DNA from: JBBIRG01 sp964410965
GTDB lineage: Bacteria; CLD3; SB21; JBBIRG01
Reading direction: 5' to 3'
Length of the DNA: 64,000 nt
NCBI GenBank assembly: GCA_964410965.1
Contig: CAYPIY010000002.1
Coordinates: 186,001 to 250,000 of the forward strand
Below are positions 27,042 through 37,386 of the stretch, in pieces; position 1 is the first letter of the stretch, and each line of letters begins with the position of its first letter. The position numbers were made by a program, and so were the translations under genes. The notes beneath the pieces are model-generated. The model saw nothing but the letters and a program-made list of their open reading frames with translations. It made no database searches and was not told the origin of the DNA.

Positions 27042-30000
27042 TCAGGAAGGATCCGGGATTGGGCCCGAGACCTTTAACGGAAGGGAAAAACTGAACGTGG
27101 AGCCTTGCCCTTTATGGCTTTTGACCCATACGTTTCCGCCATGCAGATTCACAATTTTTTTTACGATTGCCAGACCCAGACCGGTGCTTGTCTCGCCCGC
27201 GGTGGGCGTGGCACTCAGACGCTTGAACCCCTGAAATAACTGCGTCAAATCCGCATCGCTCAGTCCCTGTCCGGTATCCCGGATATTGGTGACAACCTCT
27301 TCGAGGGCGATTTCACAGAAAAGCCTTACTTCCCCGCCGGGAAATGTGTACTTGATGGCGTTACTCAGCAGGTTGTCCACGACTTCCGCGATGCGGGATT
27401 TATCGATCATCACTGCGGGAATGTTATTGTTTTTTTCCACAATGAGACGTATGTTTTTCTGAAGAGCTCTTCTCCGGTGCAGCATTTCACATTCGTCGAA
27501 AATGGTCTGGAGATTTTCTTTGTGAAGATTAAGATTGATCTTTCCTGATTCAATCGCCGAGATATCGAGCAATTCGGATATCAGGTGCGACATCTGTTTG
27601 CCCGACTTCAGAATGCTTTCGAGATCCTCAAGAGACTGTCCGGGATCGAATGCCTGTTCCTTGATATCCAGAATGATCAGGTCAATGAAACCGATCATAG
27701 CCGTCAGGGGATTTCTCAGATCATGAGCCGCAATTCCCAGGAATTCATTTTTTAGATCGTTCAGCCGTACAAGCTCCCGGTTCGCCGCTTCAAGCAAATC
27801 TGTTTTTTGACGCAGCTCTCTGGTCCGTTCGGAGACCTGATGTTCCAGAATTTTTTTCTGACATTCGATCTTCCGGATTCGTTCGGTATACCAGTACGCC
27901 GCTGAACCCAGTATCACAAGAGCCGACAAAACCTTAAACCACCATGTGTTCCAGACCGGAGGATGGATCGTAATTGAGAGCGATGTCCCTTCTTCATTCC
28001 ATATTCCGTCCGAATTGGACCCTTTGACTCTGAACACATATTCACCCTGATCCAGATTGGTGTATGTCACGAATCTGCGGTTACCGGCCTCAATCCACTC
28101 ATCGTCAAATCCTTCCATCTTATAGGCGTACTGGTTTTTGTAAGGATACGAAAAACACAGAGCGGAAAACTCAAATGAGAAAACATAGTCCTTATAGGAT
28201 AAATCAAGATGCCGCAACGTATGAAGCGACGATGCCGTACGGTACGGCCGGTTGAACTTTTGAAAGGATGTCAGGACCACGGGCGGAATAAACGGATTGT
28301 CCTTTACGCTGTCAGGATGAAAAATATTGAACCCGTTAATTCCACCGAATAAAAATTTTCCGTCCCTCGTCTGACAGTATGATGACTGGTTGAACTCGTC
28401 GCTTTGCAACCCGTCGTTAATGTCATAATTCCTGATTCGGAAATCGTTTGTTGTCCTGAACGTTATTTTCGACAAACCCCGATTTGTGCTTACCCAGATG
28501 TTATCCTGATTGTCCTCGAGGATACCGTAAATTACATCGTTGGCGAGGCCGTCTTTCTGGGTTATCCTGACAAACGCTCCTGTTTCGGTGTTTAACCTGT
28601 TTAAGCCGCCTCCGAATGTACCCGCCCATACAAATCCTTCCTTATCTTCGAATAATGACAAGATCATGTTACGGCCCAGGCTGTTTGGATTATCAGGATC
28701 ATTGCGGTAATGGGAAAAATCTTCCGATGTCCTGTTGTACCGGTCAAGTCCGTCATCGGTGCCTACCCAGAGTCTTTTTTTACTATCAATAAAAACGATG
28801 CGTACTATGTTGTGGCTCAAACTGGCGGGGTTCGTTTTCTGATGAGTGAACTTTTTAAATGTCATTGCCTTTTTGTCGATCCGGTTCAGTCCTCCGCCCT
28901 GAGTACCGACCCATATATATCCCCTGTCATCATCCTTTATCGTATAGACTTCGCCGTGGCTCAGACTGTGAGGATCGGATATGTCCGGTTTAAAGTGAAC
29001 GATGTTTTTCCTCGCGGCATCCCAGCGATCCATACCTTTATCGGTACCGATCCACAACTGATGATCGGCGTCTTCCCAGAGACAGCGAATCGTATTGCTG
29101 TTGATCGATGATGGGTCACGATAAGAATACCGATAGTGTCTGAATTGATTTTTTTCAGGTATAAATAAATTTAAACCCCCTCCTTCAGTTCCAATCCAGA
29201 TCTTACCCTCATAATCCTGCAGAATCGCCCAGACATAATTATAACTCAGGCTGAACGGATCATCAGGGTTATTTTTGTAATGAGTGAATTTATTTCGCCA
29301 GGGATTATGAACATTGATTCCGCCCCCGAATGTACCGATCCATAAAAGCCCGCTTTTGTCTTCGTATATCGACTGTACAATTCCATGACTCAGGCTTCCC
29401 GGCGTATTTAACCGGGGCTGGTAATGAATAAACCGCTGCATACCCTCGTCATACCGGTTCACCCCCCCGCCCTCGGTTCCGAACCACAAGGTTCCGGACC
29501 GGTCCTGATAAATCGTCCATACCCCGTTATGACTCAGACCGTTTTGATTATTCGGGTCGTGCTGGAATCTTTTAAATCGGCCTGTCATACGGTCATAGAG
29601 GTTGACTCCGCCGTTCCGTGTCCCGATCCATATCCTGTTTTGTGCGTCTTCAAATATCGACCAGACAGTATTATCGCTGATACTGGATTGATCCAAAGGA
29701 TCGTGCTGGTAATATCTGAATTGCCCGGTTTCCTTATCAAGCACCGATACACCTGAATTGGTTCCGATCCATAGAAACCCGTTATGATCTTCGAGAATGG
29801 CCCGGATAATATTTCCTCGGATTGAATGTCCGTTTCCAGAATCGGATGCAAACCGTTTAAATATTCTGCGCGAAGCGTCAAAAAGATTCAGCCCGTTTCT
29901 GGTTCCGACCCATAAAGCGCCGGACCGGTCAATATAAATCGATCTAACGCTGTAATGGCTTAATGAGAATGGATTTCCGGGATCGTGTAAAAACCGCTCA

Positions 30001-30335
30001 AAACGTCCTGTCACGGGATCAAAGCGGTTGAGACCTCCGAGGTTTGTCCCGATCCAGATATCGCCTGCAGCGTCGCATTTCATGGCCCAGATGTAATTAT
30101 CGGAAATGGAAAAAGAATCGGCCGGGTCATGCCGGAATACGGTAAACCGATAACCGTCATAACGGTTTAATCCTTCCTGTGTACCGAACCACATGAATCC
30201 GGTCTGATCCTGGACAATAGCGCTCACGGCGCTCTGGGACAATCCGTGTTCTATTGAAAGATGATCAAATTTAACAGGGAATTGCTGCGACAACAGCGTT
30301 TGTCCGATAATAAATAACCCTAAAATAATGCGCAT
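27042..30335 (-). CDS. Propeller sensor histidine kinase without GAF
   Basis: 1,097 residues: short signal peptide (MRIILGLFIIGQTLLSQ), fourteen blades, Y_Y_Y (FVTYTNLDQGEYVFRVKG), membrane helix (about 799-817), a coiled coil of only about 45 residues and then the kinase core directly (His871, N box VDNLLSNAIKY). With no GAF, the helix connects straight to the dimerisation domain, so signal transfer should be mechanical. Its membrane/coil segment is nearly the same as that of the gene upstream (GSAAYWYT, QVSERTRELRQK), whereas its kinase core is different, one half of the mosaic described in the findings. The C-terminal tail VSGPIPDPS is not shared. Confidence 0.92.
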   Translation of the reverse strand: MRIILGLFIIGQTLLSQQFPVKFDHLSIEHGLSQSAVSAIVQDQTGFMWFGTQEGLNRYDGYRFTVFRHDPADSFSISDNYIWAMKCDAAGDIWIGTNLGGLNRFDPVTGRFERFLHDPGNPFSLSHYSVRSIYIDRSGALWVGTRNGLNLFDASRRIFKRFASDSGNGHSIRGNIIRAILEDHNGFLWIGTNSGVSVLDKETGQFRYYQHDPLDQSSISDNTVWSIFEDAQNRIWIGTRNGGVNLYDRMTGRFKRFQHDPNNQNGLSHNGVWTIYQDRSGTLWFGTEGGGVNRYDEGMQRFIHYQPRLNTPGSLSHGIVQSIYEDKSGLLWIGTFGGGINVHNPWRNKFTHYKNNPDDPFSLSYNYVWAILQDYEGKIWIGTEGGGLNLFIPEKNQFRHYRYSYRDPSSINSNTIRCLWEDADHQLWIGTDKGMDRWDAARKNIVHFKPDISDPHSLSHGEVYTIKDDDRGYIWVGTQGGGLNRIDKKAMTFKKFTHQKTNPASLSHNIVRIVFIDSKKRLWVGTDDGLDRYNRTSEDFSHYRNDPDNPNSLGRNMILSLFEDKEGFVWAGTFGGGLNRLNTETGAFVRITQKDGLANDVIYGILEDNQDNIWVSTNRGLSKITFRTTNDFRIRNYDINDGLQSDEFNQSSYCQTRDGKFLFGGINGFNIFHPDSVKDNPFIPPVVLTSFQKFNRPYRTASSLHTLRHLDLSYKDYVFSFEFSALCFSYPYKNQYAYKMEGFDDEWIEAGNRRFVTYTNLDQGEYVFRVKGSNSDGIWNEEGTSLSITIHPPVWNTWWFKVLSALVILGSAAYWYTERIRKIECQKKILEHQVSERTRELRQKTDLLEAANRELVRLNDLKNEFLGIAAHDLRNPLTAMIGFIDLIILDIKEQAFDPGQSLEDLESILKSGKQMSHLISELLDISAIESGKINLNLHKENLQTIFDECEMLHRRRALQKNIRLIVEKNNNIPAVMIDKSRIAEVVDNLLSNAIKYTFPGGEVRLFCEIALEEVVTNIRDTGQGLSDADLTQLFQGFKRLSATPTAGETSTGLGLAIVKKIVNLHGGNVWVKSHKGQGSTFSFSLPLKVSGPIPDPS

Positions 30336-30358
30336 AGGGCAGGACCATGTTTATGATA

Positions 30359-33300
30359 TTAAACGGGTATCGAAAAACTGAAAACCGAACCCTGATTGAC
30401 TTTGCTTTCGACCCAAACGTGTCCTTTATGCAGTTCGACTATTTTTTTGACGATTGCAAGACCGAAGCCGGTACTGCTTTCCCCGCCGGTGGGACGGGCG
30501 CTGAGTTTTTTAAAACTGCGGAACACTTCCTGGAGATCGCGGTCGTTCAGACCCTGTCCTGAGTCCTGAACATGGACGCATATTTCCCGAGGCCGAAGCT
30601 CGGTATATAGCCTCACCTGTCCGTCAGGATATGTGTATTTTATCGCGTTGCTCAGAAGGTTATCTACGACTTCGGCGATGCGCGATTTGTCGATCATGAC
30701 TTCAGGCAACTGATCATTTTTATCAACGATCAGATTTATCCGTTTCTGTGAGGCGGCTTTTTTATGAATCCGCTCACACTCCTCGAAGACCTGATTCAGA
30801 TTATGACGCTGAATTTCCAGGTTGACTTTTCCTGATTCGATTGCCGATATATCCAGCAATTCAGTGATCAGGTTGACCATTTGCCGCGCGGAATTCAGCA
30901 CCATTTCGATGTCCGCAATGGTATCAGGAATGCTGAGAGTGTTTGCTTTCAGGTCCATCAGGATCAGGTCGAGGTAGCCGATAATCGCCCCAAGCGGATT
31001 CCGCAGATCATGCGCTGCGATGCCGAGAAATTCGTTTTTCTGATCGTTCAGCTTAACAAGCTCTAGATTTGCAGATTCCAGTAGTTCTGATTTTTGACGA
31101 AGTTCTTTGGTTCGCTCGGAGACCTGCTGTTCCAGGATGTTTTTCTGACGTTCAATTTTCCTGATTCTTGCGGTATACCAGTACGCTGCCGAACCCAGCA
31201 TCACAAGAACCGAAAGAACCTTAAACCACCAGGTTTTCCAGAACGGAGGCGTAATGGTTATGGCGATGGATAATCCAGTATCATTCCACAAACCGTCATT
31301 GTTGGATGCAATGACTTCAAATAAATATGAACCGGGTTCGACATTGGTATAACTGGCGTACCGGCGGTTGCCGGACGGGATCCAGTCAATATCAAATCCT
31401 TTCAGCCGGTAAGCATACAGATTTTTTTCGGGAATGGTAAAATCCATCGCAGCAAACTCAATAGTAAAAAAATAGTCTTCGTAAGACAGCTTTCGGTGCT
31501 GCTGCTGAAGAAAAGACCGCCGGTCTTCACGGTCAAAAATCTTAAATGCTGTAATTGCGACGGGAGGTACAAACGGATTATTGTCTACGCGGGCAGGGTC
31601 AAAGTAATTAATCCCTTTTAACCCCCCGAAAAAAATGATATGCTTCCTGTTTTTAAAAGCGGCACCCTGCCCGAAAATATTGCTCTGCAATCCGTCGCGG
31701 ATATCATAATTATGGAACGCATGGTTCCTTGGATTGAACTTGCAGAGGCCTCTGTTCGTGCTGATCCACAGGTTGCCGGCCCGGCCGGAGATGATCCCGT
31801 AAATAACATTATTGGGCAGCCCGTCTGCCGAGGTAATATGCGTAAAGCTTGTAGAAGCAACATCAAACCGGTTTAAACCCCGGCCGTCTGTTCCAATCCA
31901 GATCACGTGCTGCGAAGTGTCCGGATCATCCGCAAGACAAAGTATATCGTTACTGTTCAGTCCGTCCGGGCGCCCGGGTTCACTTTTGTAGCGAATAAAC
32001 CGCTGACGAACGGCATCCCATCGGTTCAAGCCGCCCCCGAAGGTGCCGACCCAGAGAATGCCTTTTCGGTCCTTAAATATCACCCTGATTTCATCATGGC
32101 TGATACTGTGAGAGTCAGCGGAAGAATAATTGAACCGCCGCCAGGTTTTGGCGGATCGGTCATATTGATTCAAGCCTCCGTAAGTTCCTATCCATAAAGG
32201 CTTTCCGGGCACGTCAACCTCTTCAAATATAACCCTGATCCGGTTGTCGCTTAACGAGTTTGGATTATCCGGGTCATTAACAAGATATGAAAACCGGCGC
32301 GTATTCAGATCATAGCGATTCAGACCGCCCCCGCTGGTGCCGATCCAGAGTACCCGGTCCTCGTCCTGGTGCAAAGCCCTGATATAATTATTATTAATAG
32401 TGTTGTTTTTTTTAACGCCTGTTTGAAATAAGGTAATCTGGCCCCTGATGCTGTCTATTTGGAGAAGTCCTTTATCCGTACCCAACCAGAGACTGTTTTC
32501 GCCGGGACTTTCATGGCTGAATATAGCCCAGATCCTTTCATTGCTGATATGTTTAAAATCCGTGACCAGACTGAATTTTCTGGGCTTTAAATCGGTTTTA
32601 CTGACGCCGCCCCCGCGGGTACTGACCCAAAGGTTGAAGGACCGGTCCATGAAAATGCACCGTATGTCGTTATGACTCAAACTGGCCGGATTGTCTGGTT
32701 TATAAGAAAAACGGCGGAATCCGGCTGATACATTATTCAGATCAAGTTGATTGAGTCCGCCCTGGAATGTACCGACCCAAAGGCTCCCGCTACTGTCTTC
32801 AGTGATACAGTTAATCACATCGGCGGAAAGGCTTTTTGGATTGTCGGAATCGGCAAAAAACCTATCGAACCCTTTCCGTCCTTCATGTTTCCGGTTTAAT
32901 CCCCGCTGTGTTCCTATCCATAAGGATCCCTGGTGATCGAGGTAAAGGACACGGATTACATTATGGCTGAGGCTGGCCGGATTTCCGGGTTCATGCCGGT
33001 AGGATAAAAAGCGCCTTTCTTGCAATGAATCCAGACTGATGCCGCAAAGCCCGTTGTTGGTTCCTATCCATAACCGGTGATTGTCATCTTCAGCAAGACT
33101 CCATATCCTGTTGCTCGTCAGTGACAGAGGATTCCCCGGATCATGTTTGTAATAAGTAAATGTTTTGGTCTGTTCATTGAACCGGTTAAGACCTCCGCTG
33201 TAAGTCCCGATCCAGAGATTTCCGGCGTGATCCTCAAACAGCGCCTGAATCCGGTTGTCACTGAGGGAAGAGGAATTGAGAGGGTTGTTGCCGTACCGCG

Positions 33301-33658
33301 TAAAGGTATTTGCGGTCACATCGTATTTAGCAAGTCCTCCGCCCCAGGTTCCGACCCAGATGTTGCCGTCATGATCGGACAACAGAACATTGGAATTGCT
33401 CAGCGGAATCGTGTTTGTATCCAGGGGATCATACAGATGCGGCTGGAATGAAAAACCGTCAAAGCGGTCCAGCCCGCCTTCGGTTGCAAGCCATAAAAAA
33501 CCCAGCCGGTCCTGAACGACTGAATAAACCGTATTGTGCGACAGGCCATCCTCCATGGTGAATCGGGCGAAAGTTCTTTCCTCCTGGGCACCGGCCAGAG
33601 AAACCCGGAAATGTATCAACAGAAGAACCATTATGAAGTAATTATTCAAGCGCATCAT
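30359..33658 (-). CDS. Propeller sensor histidine kinase without GAF (mosaic)
   Basis: 1,099 residues from the ATG at 33658, which has AGG 5 nt upstream; an ATG at 33691 would add 11 residues and has a poorly placed ribosome site. Signal peptide to about residue 25 (SLAGAQ), fourteen blades, Y_Y_Y, membrane helix (about 811-829), short coil and a kinase core with His883. The kinase core is almost the same as that of the gene at 33730 (ESGKVNLEIQRHNLNQVFEE in both), while the membrane/coil segment matches the gene at 27042. G2 reads TGFGLAIVKK, a variant shared with the 33730 and 37383 genes. Confidence 0.92.
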   Translation of the reverse strand: MMRLNNYFIMVLLLIHFRVSLAGAQEERTFARFTMEDGLSHNTVYSVVQDRLGFLWLATEGGLDRFDGFSFQPHLYDPLDTNTIPLSNSNVLLSDHDGNIWVGTWGGGLAKYDVTANTFTRYGNNPLNSSSLSDNRIQALFEDHAGNLWIGTYSGGLNRFNEQTKTFTYYKHDPGNPLSLTSNRIWSLAEDDNHRLWIGTNNGLCGISLDSLQERRFLSYRHEPGNPASLSHNVIRVLYLDHQGSLWIGTQRGLNRKHEGRKGFDRFFADSDNPKSLSADVINCITEDSSGSLWVGTFQGGLNQLDLNNVSAGFRRFSYKPDNPASLSHNDIRCIFMDRSFNLWVSTRGGGVSKTDLKPRKFSLVTDFKHISNERIWAIFSHESPGENSLWLGTDKGLLQIDSIRGQITLFQTGVKKNNTINNNYIRALHQDEDRVLWIGTSGGGLNRYDLNTRRFSYLVNDPDNPNSLSDNRIRVIFEEVDVPGKPLWIGTYGGLNQYDRSAKTWRRFNYSSADSHSISHDEIRVIFKDRKGILWVGTFGGGLNRWDAVRQRFIRYKSEPGRPDGLNSNDILCLADDPDTSQHVIWIGTDGRGLNRFDVASTSFTHITSADGLPNNVIYGIISGRAGNLWISTNRGLCKFNPRNHAFHNYDIRDGLQSNIFGQGAAFKNRKHIIFFGGLKGINYFDPARVDNNPFVPPVAITAFKIFDREDRRSFLQQQHRKLSYEDYFFTIEFAAMDFTIPEKNLYAYRLKGFDIDWIPSGNRRYASYTNVEPGSYLFEVIASNNDGLWNDTGLSIAITITPPFWKTWWFKVLSVLVMLGSAAYWYTARIRKIERQKNILEQQVSERTKELRQKSELLESANLELVKLNDQKNEFLGIAAHDLRNPLGAIIGYLDLILMDLKANTLSIPDTIADIEMVLNSARQMVNLITELLDISAIESGKVNLEIQRHNLNQVFEECERIHKKAASQKRINLIVDKNDQLPEVMIDKSRIAEVVDNLLSNAIKYTYPDGQVRLYTELRPREICVHVQDSGQGLNDRDLQEVFRSFKKLSARPTGGESSTGFGLAIVKKIVELHKGHVWVESKVNQGSVFSFSIPV
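30409..31051 (-). repeat. Kinase-core homology block, copy A
   Basis: This block aligns with 33798-34440 at a constant offset of 3,389 bases and is mostly identical by eye, with no insertion or deletion seen. It covers the HisKA-HATPase part of the 30359 gene. The two parent genes have unrelated propeller classes, so the similarity stops upstream of the kinase. Confidence 0.8.
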
Positions 33659-33729
33659 ACAGACCTGTTCATCTCGGTGAATAAGGTTCATCCGTCATTG
33701 TCGACTGGTAACTCGACAATCGGTTATCG

Positions 33730-36700
33730 TTATGTCCGGCACGGACTGTCTAACGGCAATGAGAAACTGAAGATTGATCCGCTTCCTTTGCGGCTTTCCA
33801 CCCACACCCTTCCGTTATGCAGGTCGACAATCTTCTTGACGATCGCAAGACCGAAGCCGGTACTGCTTTCCCCGCCGGTGGGACGGGCGCTGAGTTTTTT
33901 GAAACTGCGGAATACTTCCTGGAGATCGTGGTCGTTCAGTCCCTGCCCTGAGTCCTGAACATGAACACATATTTCCTCATGCCGAAGCTCGGTGTAAAGC
34001 CTCACTTGTCCGTCTGGGAATGTGTATTTTATCGCGTTGCTCAGAAGGTTGTCCACAACCTCGGCGATGCGTGATTTATCGATCATGACTTCGGGCAACT
34101 GATCATTTTTATCTATTATCAGCCTTATCCGTTTCTGCGTGGCTGCTTTTTTATGAATCCGTTCGCACTCCTCAAAGACCTGATTCAGATTGTGACGCTG
34201 AATTTCCAGATTGACTTTTCCTGATTCAATCGCAGAGATATCCAGTAATTCCGTGATCAGGCTGACCATTTGCCGCGCGGAATTCAGAACCATGTCGATG
34301 TCCGCTACTGTATCGGGGATATTGATCGTACCCGAACGCATGTCCGTTTGTATCAGGTCCAGGTATCCGATAATCGCTCCCAGCGGGTTCCGCAAATCAT
34401 GCGCTGCGATGCCGAGAAATTCGTTTTTCTGATCGTTCAGTTTTTTCAGTTCCGCATTGGCTTCTTCCAGGCTTGTCAGCAGCTGCGATTTCATAAATCC
34501 CGACAGGATGTGTTTGCGGAGATTTGAAAGCAGGGCGACATCCGAGGCGCTGAATTTTTCCTCACCGAACTGCCTGCCGAAAATCAGGTATCCGGAAATG
34601 CGTTCTTCGTCCTGTATGCGAAGAACCAGCAAAGACTGTGCGATTACAAATTCCGGCATCAGTTCCTTAAAACGGTTTTCGGCCTCTTGGATCAGAAAAA
34701 CATCCTCCCCCGCCAGGTCCTCTGTTTTCGCAAACAAGTCCATTGTCAGAGACGGGCTTAAGCTGTGCCGCCCGAAATGATCCATGCTCCAGCCCCGGCA
34801 GGCTCTAAAATGAAAGCTCCCGTCCTGCGGGTCATGCACAAGCATAGCCACACGCTGCACTTTTTCTATAAACCCGATTTCATGAATCAGAGAATTCAGG
34901 AATTCTCCGAGACGGAATTTCGTATTGATGGACCGGACGATCAGGTCAATTTTTTCCAGTTGTTCTTTTTTATCCTTCAGTTCGGCGGTTCTTTGCGCAA
35001 CGATACTTTCCAGAGCTACTTTTTCCCTGCGCAGACGCTTCAGCCGCCACTGGACAAAAACCCATATCGCACTGAGAAGCATTCCTCCGTACATCATATA
35101 CGCCCACCATGTTCGCTGCCAGGGCGGCAGTACCCTGAATTCATACGTTGCGGTCCCGCTTACGCAGGCGTATGAATTCCGGGCCCTGACGTGAAACCGG
35201 TAATCACCCTCGGGAAGGTTGGTATATTCCTTTTTGGAATCCTTGTTCCATTCAGACCATCCTTCCTCATAGCCTTCCAGGCTGAACTGGTATTCCATAT
35301 TGGGCTCGTCATCAAAGCTTGCTGCAGCGTACTGAAAACGGATAGAATTTTTCGCATAGGGCAGAACCGGTTTTTTTACACCTTCAGACGGGAAAGTTCC
35401 ATAAAATAAAACCGAATCGGGCAACAGACAGACTTCCCTGATATATGCTGAAAACGGGGAACGGTAATTTTTCTCCACCTGTTCATTATACCGGATCAGT
35501 CCGGCAGGCCCGCCGGCCCATACAATTCCTCCGTCGTCAAAATACAGGCAATAATAAGGATCCGGGGGCATGCGAAGAAAGGGCTGATAATGCCATGTTG
35601 ATTTCCCTGCAGGCTGCTGCCGGAAAAAACCGATACCGCTGATGTTTTTGTTTTCGTGAGTAACCAGCCATACCTCACCCCTGTCATTTCGGCTGATAGA
35701 CACGGCCGCCTGAAAAGTTGAATCCGAACGGTAGGTATAGGTTGAATCCGGAATGAATATTTTTCCCTGTTCCTGATAACGGAATGTGCCTTTCGAAGTC
35801 GTAAACAATATCTTGCCGCCGATATTGAAAGTAAAAATTCTTGAGGAAGGCAGGCCGTGTTTCTCATCAAAGCGCTGAATTTCAGGAACATTCCGGAAAT
35901 CATTTCTGAAATCTACCCTGAGTGTATATTTCAGCCGCGTACCGAGCCACAATGACCCGGAATTATCCTCGGTGACCGAACGGATTTCCTCCCGGATGCC
36001 CTCGATTTTCCTGAACACGCCCAGACGTCCGTTAAATTCCATGACGCCCAGCCCGTTCTGAAAACCCACAAAAACGCACCGCATGGTCCTGGAATAATAT
36101 ATGAAGTAGGGAATCCCTTTCGCCAGAAGCTCGGGCTTGGGACCATCAATCCGGAAAAGCCCGTTGTTTGTTCCTGCGAGCAAATAATCGCCAAGAGATA
36201 AAAAAGACCAGCACTGGGTCTCTAAGCCGGGAATCTGGGTAAAACGGATAAGGTTACGGCTACTGGAATAATCTTTGGGCGTCATCAGGAATACGCCCGA
36301 ACTGGTAGCGGCATATAATGTGCCTTTATGGCGTGTAACGGCCTGAACGCTTCCCTTGAGCCCGAATGTTTCATTATAATACGTGACCGGTAAAGTATAG
36401 GCGATTTTTGAGATCCCGTTATTCAAGCAGACCCACAAATTCTGTTCCCGGTCAAAATACAGAAAGCGCACATTATCGTCGTTCAAACCGGTTTGCTGAC
36501 TGATCATATTCAGAATTTGTCCGTGCCGGTTTGCAATTACAATCCCGCCGCGGGTAGTAGCAAATGCGATATGGCCTTCCGGGGTAATTGCTGACGAGTA
36601 CACCTGATTACTGGACAGATAATCATCAACCGGAAATGAACTTGCTTCCAGCCTGATTCCATCATATTTGAATGATCCTTTTCTTGTAAAAAGGATTAAC

Positions 36701-37386
36701 CTGCCGGCTTCGTCTTTTGCCATTGAGTAAATAATTTCATTTCCGATGGCTGCGGTCCCGGTCAGCGGAATCAGCGTATCTTTTTCCATGCGGAATAAAC
36801 CGGATTCAGTCTTCTGGATATAAAAACCGTCATCCAGAACATGCGCCCTGTGATAACCCTCTTTTGAAAATCGTTTTCTGAGGGTTCGGTTTTCAAGACA
36901 GAATAAATAATTCTGAGACCGGAAATAAACACGTTCCCCTTCAACGAAAACCTGTCGTATGTCGGAAAAATTACGGTCGGCAGCGTCAAGCAGGTCAATC
37001 AGGGACCGATACTGCATGAGTCCGGTTGAGTCAGGTTCCAGATAACCGAACTCATTCTGTGCACCGACATAAACCCTGCCGGAGGAATCAATCGCAAGGC
37101 ACCGGGCGGCCGATACATTGCTGACGTTGATGGTTCGCCATGAATTGCCGTCATATTCAAGGATCCCGGTAGTATTGGCGAAATACATGATGCCGCGATG
37201 ATCCTGAACGGCCCCCCAGTTTTGCGACGACGCCGCATAATCCCTTCTTGAATAACTGGAAATATAAAACAACCCGTCCTCGCCGGCTTTGGAATCCCGC
37301 TGCGGCGGACCCGCGATCAAGCACCGTTCCCCGGCCATGCTGCAAAACAATAATATAGCCCCCAACATACCGGTTAATTTCATCAT
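33730..37386 (-). CDS. Short-propeller sensor histidine kinase with GAF
   Basis: 1,218 residues with a different sensor class. After a signal peptide (about 1-25) come segments such as NWGAVQDHRGIMYFANTTGI, VYVGAQNEFGYL and HIAFATTRGGIVIANRHGQI, i.e. a propeller without the fourteen WIGT blades, the same plan as the 40905 gene. Then Y_Y_Y (KEYTNLPEGDYRFHVRARN), a membrane helix after RTWWAYMM, coil, GAF (about 810-960) and a kinase core with His996. The ATG overlaps the preceding stop codon (ATGA, 37383-37386), so translation is coupled. The combination of this sensor class with the DLRNPL-type kinase, otherwise attached to long propellers, indicates module exchange. Confidence 0.92.
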   Translation of the reverse strand: MMKLTGMLGAILLFCSMAGERCLIAGPPQRDSKAGEDGLFYISSYSRRDYAASSQNWGAVQDHRGIMYFANTTGILEYDGNSWRTINVSNVSAARCLAIDSSGRVYVGAQNEFGYLEPDSTGLMQYRSLIDLLDAADRNFSDIRQVFVEGERVYFRSQNYLFCLENRTLRKRFSKEGYHRAHVLDDGFYIQKTESGLFRMEKDTLIPLTGTAAIGNEIIYSMAKDEAGRLILFTRKGSFKYDGIRLEASSFPVDDYLSSNQVYSSAITPEGHIAFATTRGGIVIANRHGQILNMISQQTGLNDDNVRFLYFDREQNLWVCLNNGISKIAYTLPVTYYNETFGLKGSVQAVTRHKGTLYAATSSGVFLMTPKDYSSSRNLIRFTQIPGLETQCWSFLSLGDYLLAGTNNGLFRIDGPKPELLAKGIPYFIYYSRTMRCVFVGFQNGLGVMEFNGRLGVFRKIEGIREEIRSVTEDNSGSLWLGTRLKYTLRVDFRNDFRNVPEIQRFDEKHGLPSSRIFTFNIGGKILFTTSKGTFRYQEQGKIFIPDSTYTYRSDSTFQAAVSISRNDRGEVWLVTHENKNISGIGFFRQQPAGKSTWHYQPFLRMPPDPYYCLYFDDGGIVWAGGPAGLIRYNEQVEKNYRSPFSAYIREVCLLPDSVLFYGTFPSEGVKKPVLPYAKNSIRFQYAAASFDDEPNMEYQFSLEGYEEGWSEWNKDSKKEYTNLPEGDYRFHVRARNSYACVSGTATYEFRVLPPWQRTWWAYMMYGGMLLSAIWVFVQWRLKRLRREKVALESIVAQRTAELKDKKEQLEKIDLIVRSINTKFRLGEFLNSLIHEIGFIEKVQRVAMLVHDPQDGSFHFRACRGWSMDHFGRHSLSPSLTMDLFAKTEDLAGEDVFLIQEAENRFKELMPEFVIAQSLLVLRIQDEERISGYLIFGRQFGEEKFSASDVALLSNLRKHILSGFMKSQLLTSLEEANAELKKLNDQKNEFLGIAAHDLRNPLGAIIGYLDLIQTDMRSGTINIPDTVADIDMVLNSARQMVSLITELLDISAIESGKVNLEIQRHNLNQVFEECERIHKKAATQKRIRLIIDKNDQLPEVMIDKSRIAEVVDNLLSNAIKYTFPDGQVRLYTELRHEEICVHVQDSGQGLNDHDLQEVFRSFKKLSARPTGGESSTGFGLAIVKKIVDLHNGRVWVESRKGSGSIFSFSLPLDSPCRT
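33798..34440 (-). repeat. Kinase-core homology block, copy B
   Basis: Counterpart of 30409-31051, offset by 3,389 bases. Shared stretches are interrupted only by substitutions, many at third codon positions. It encodes the HisKA-HATPase part of the 33730 gene. Confidence 0.8.
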
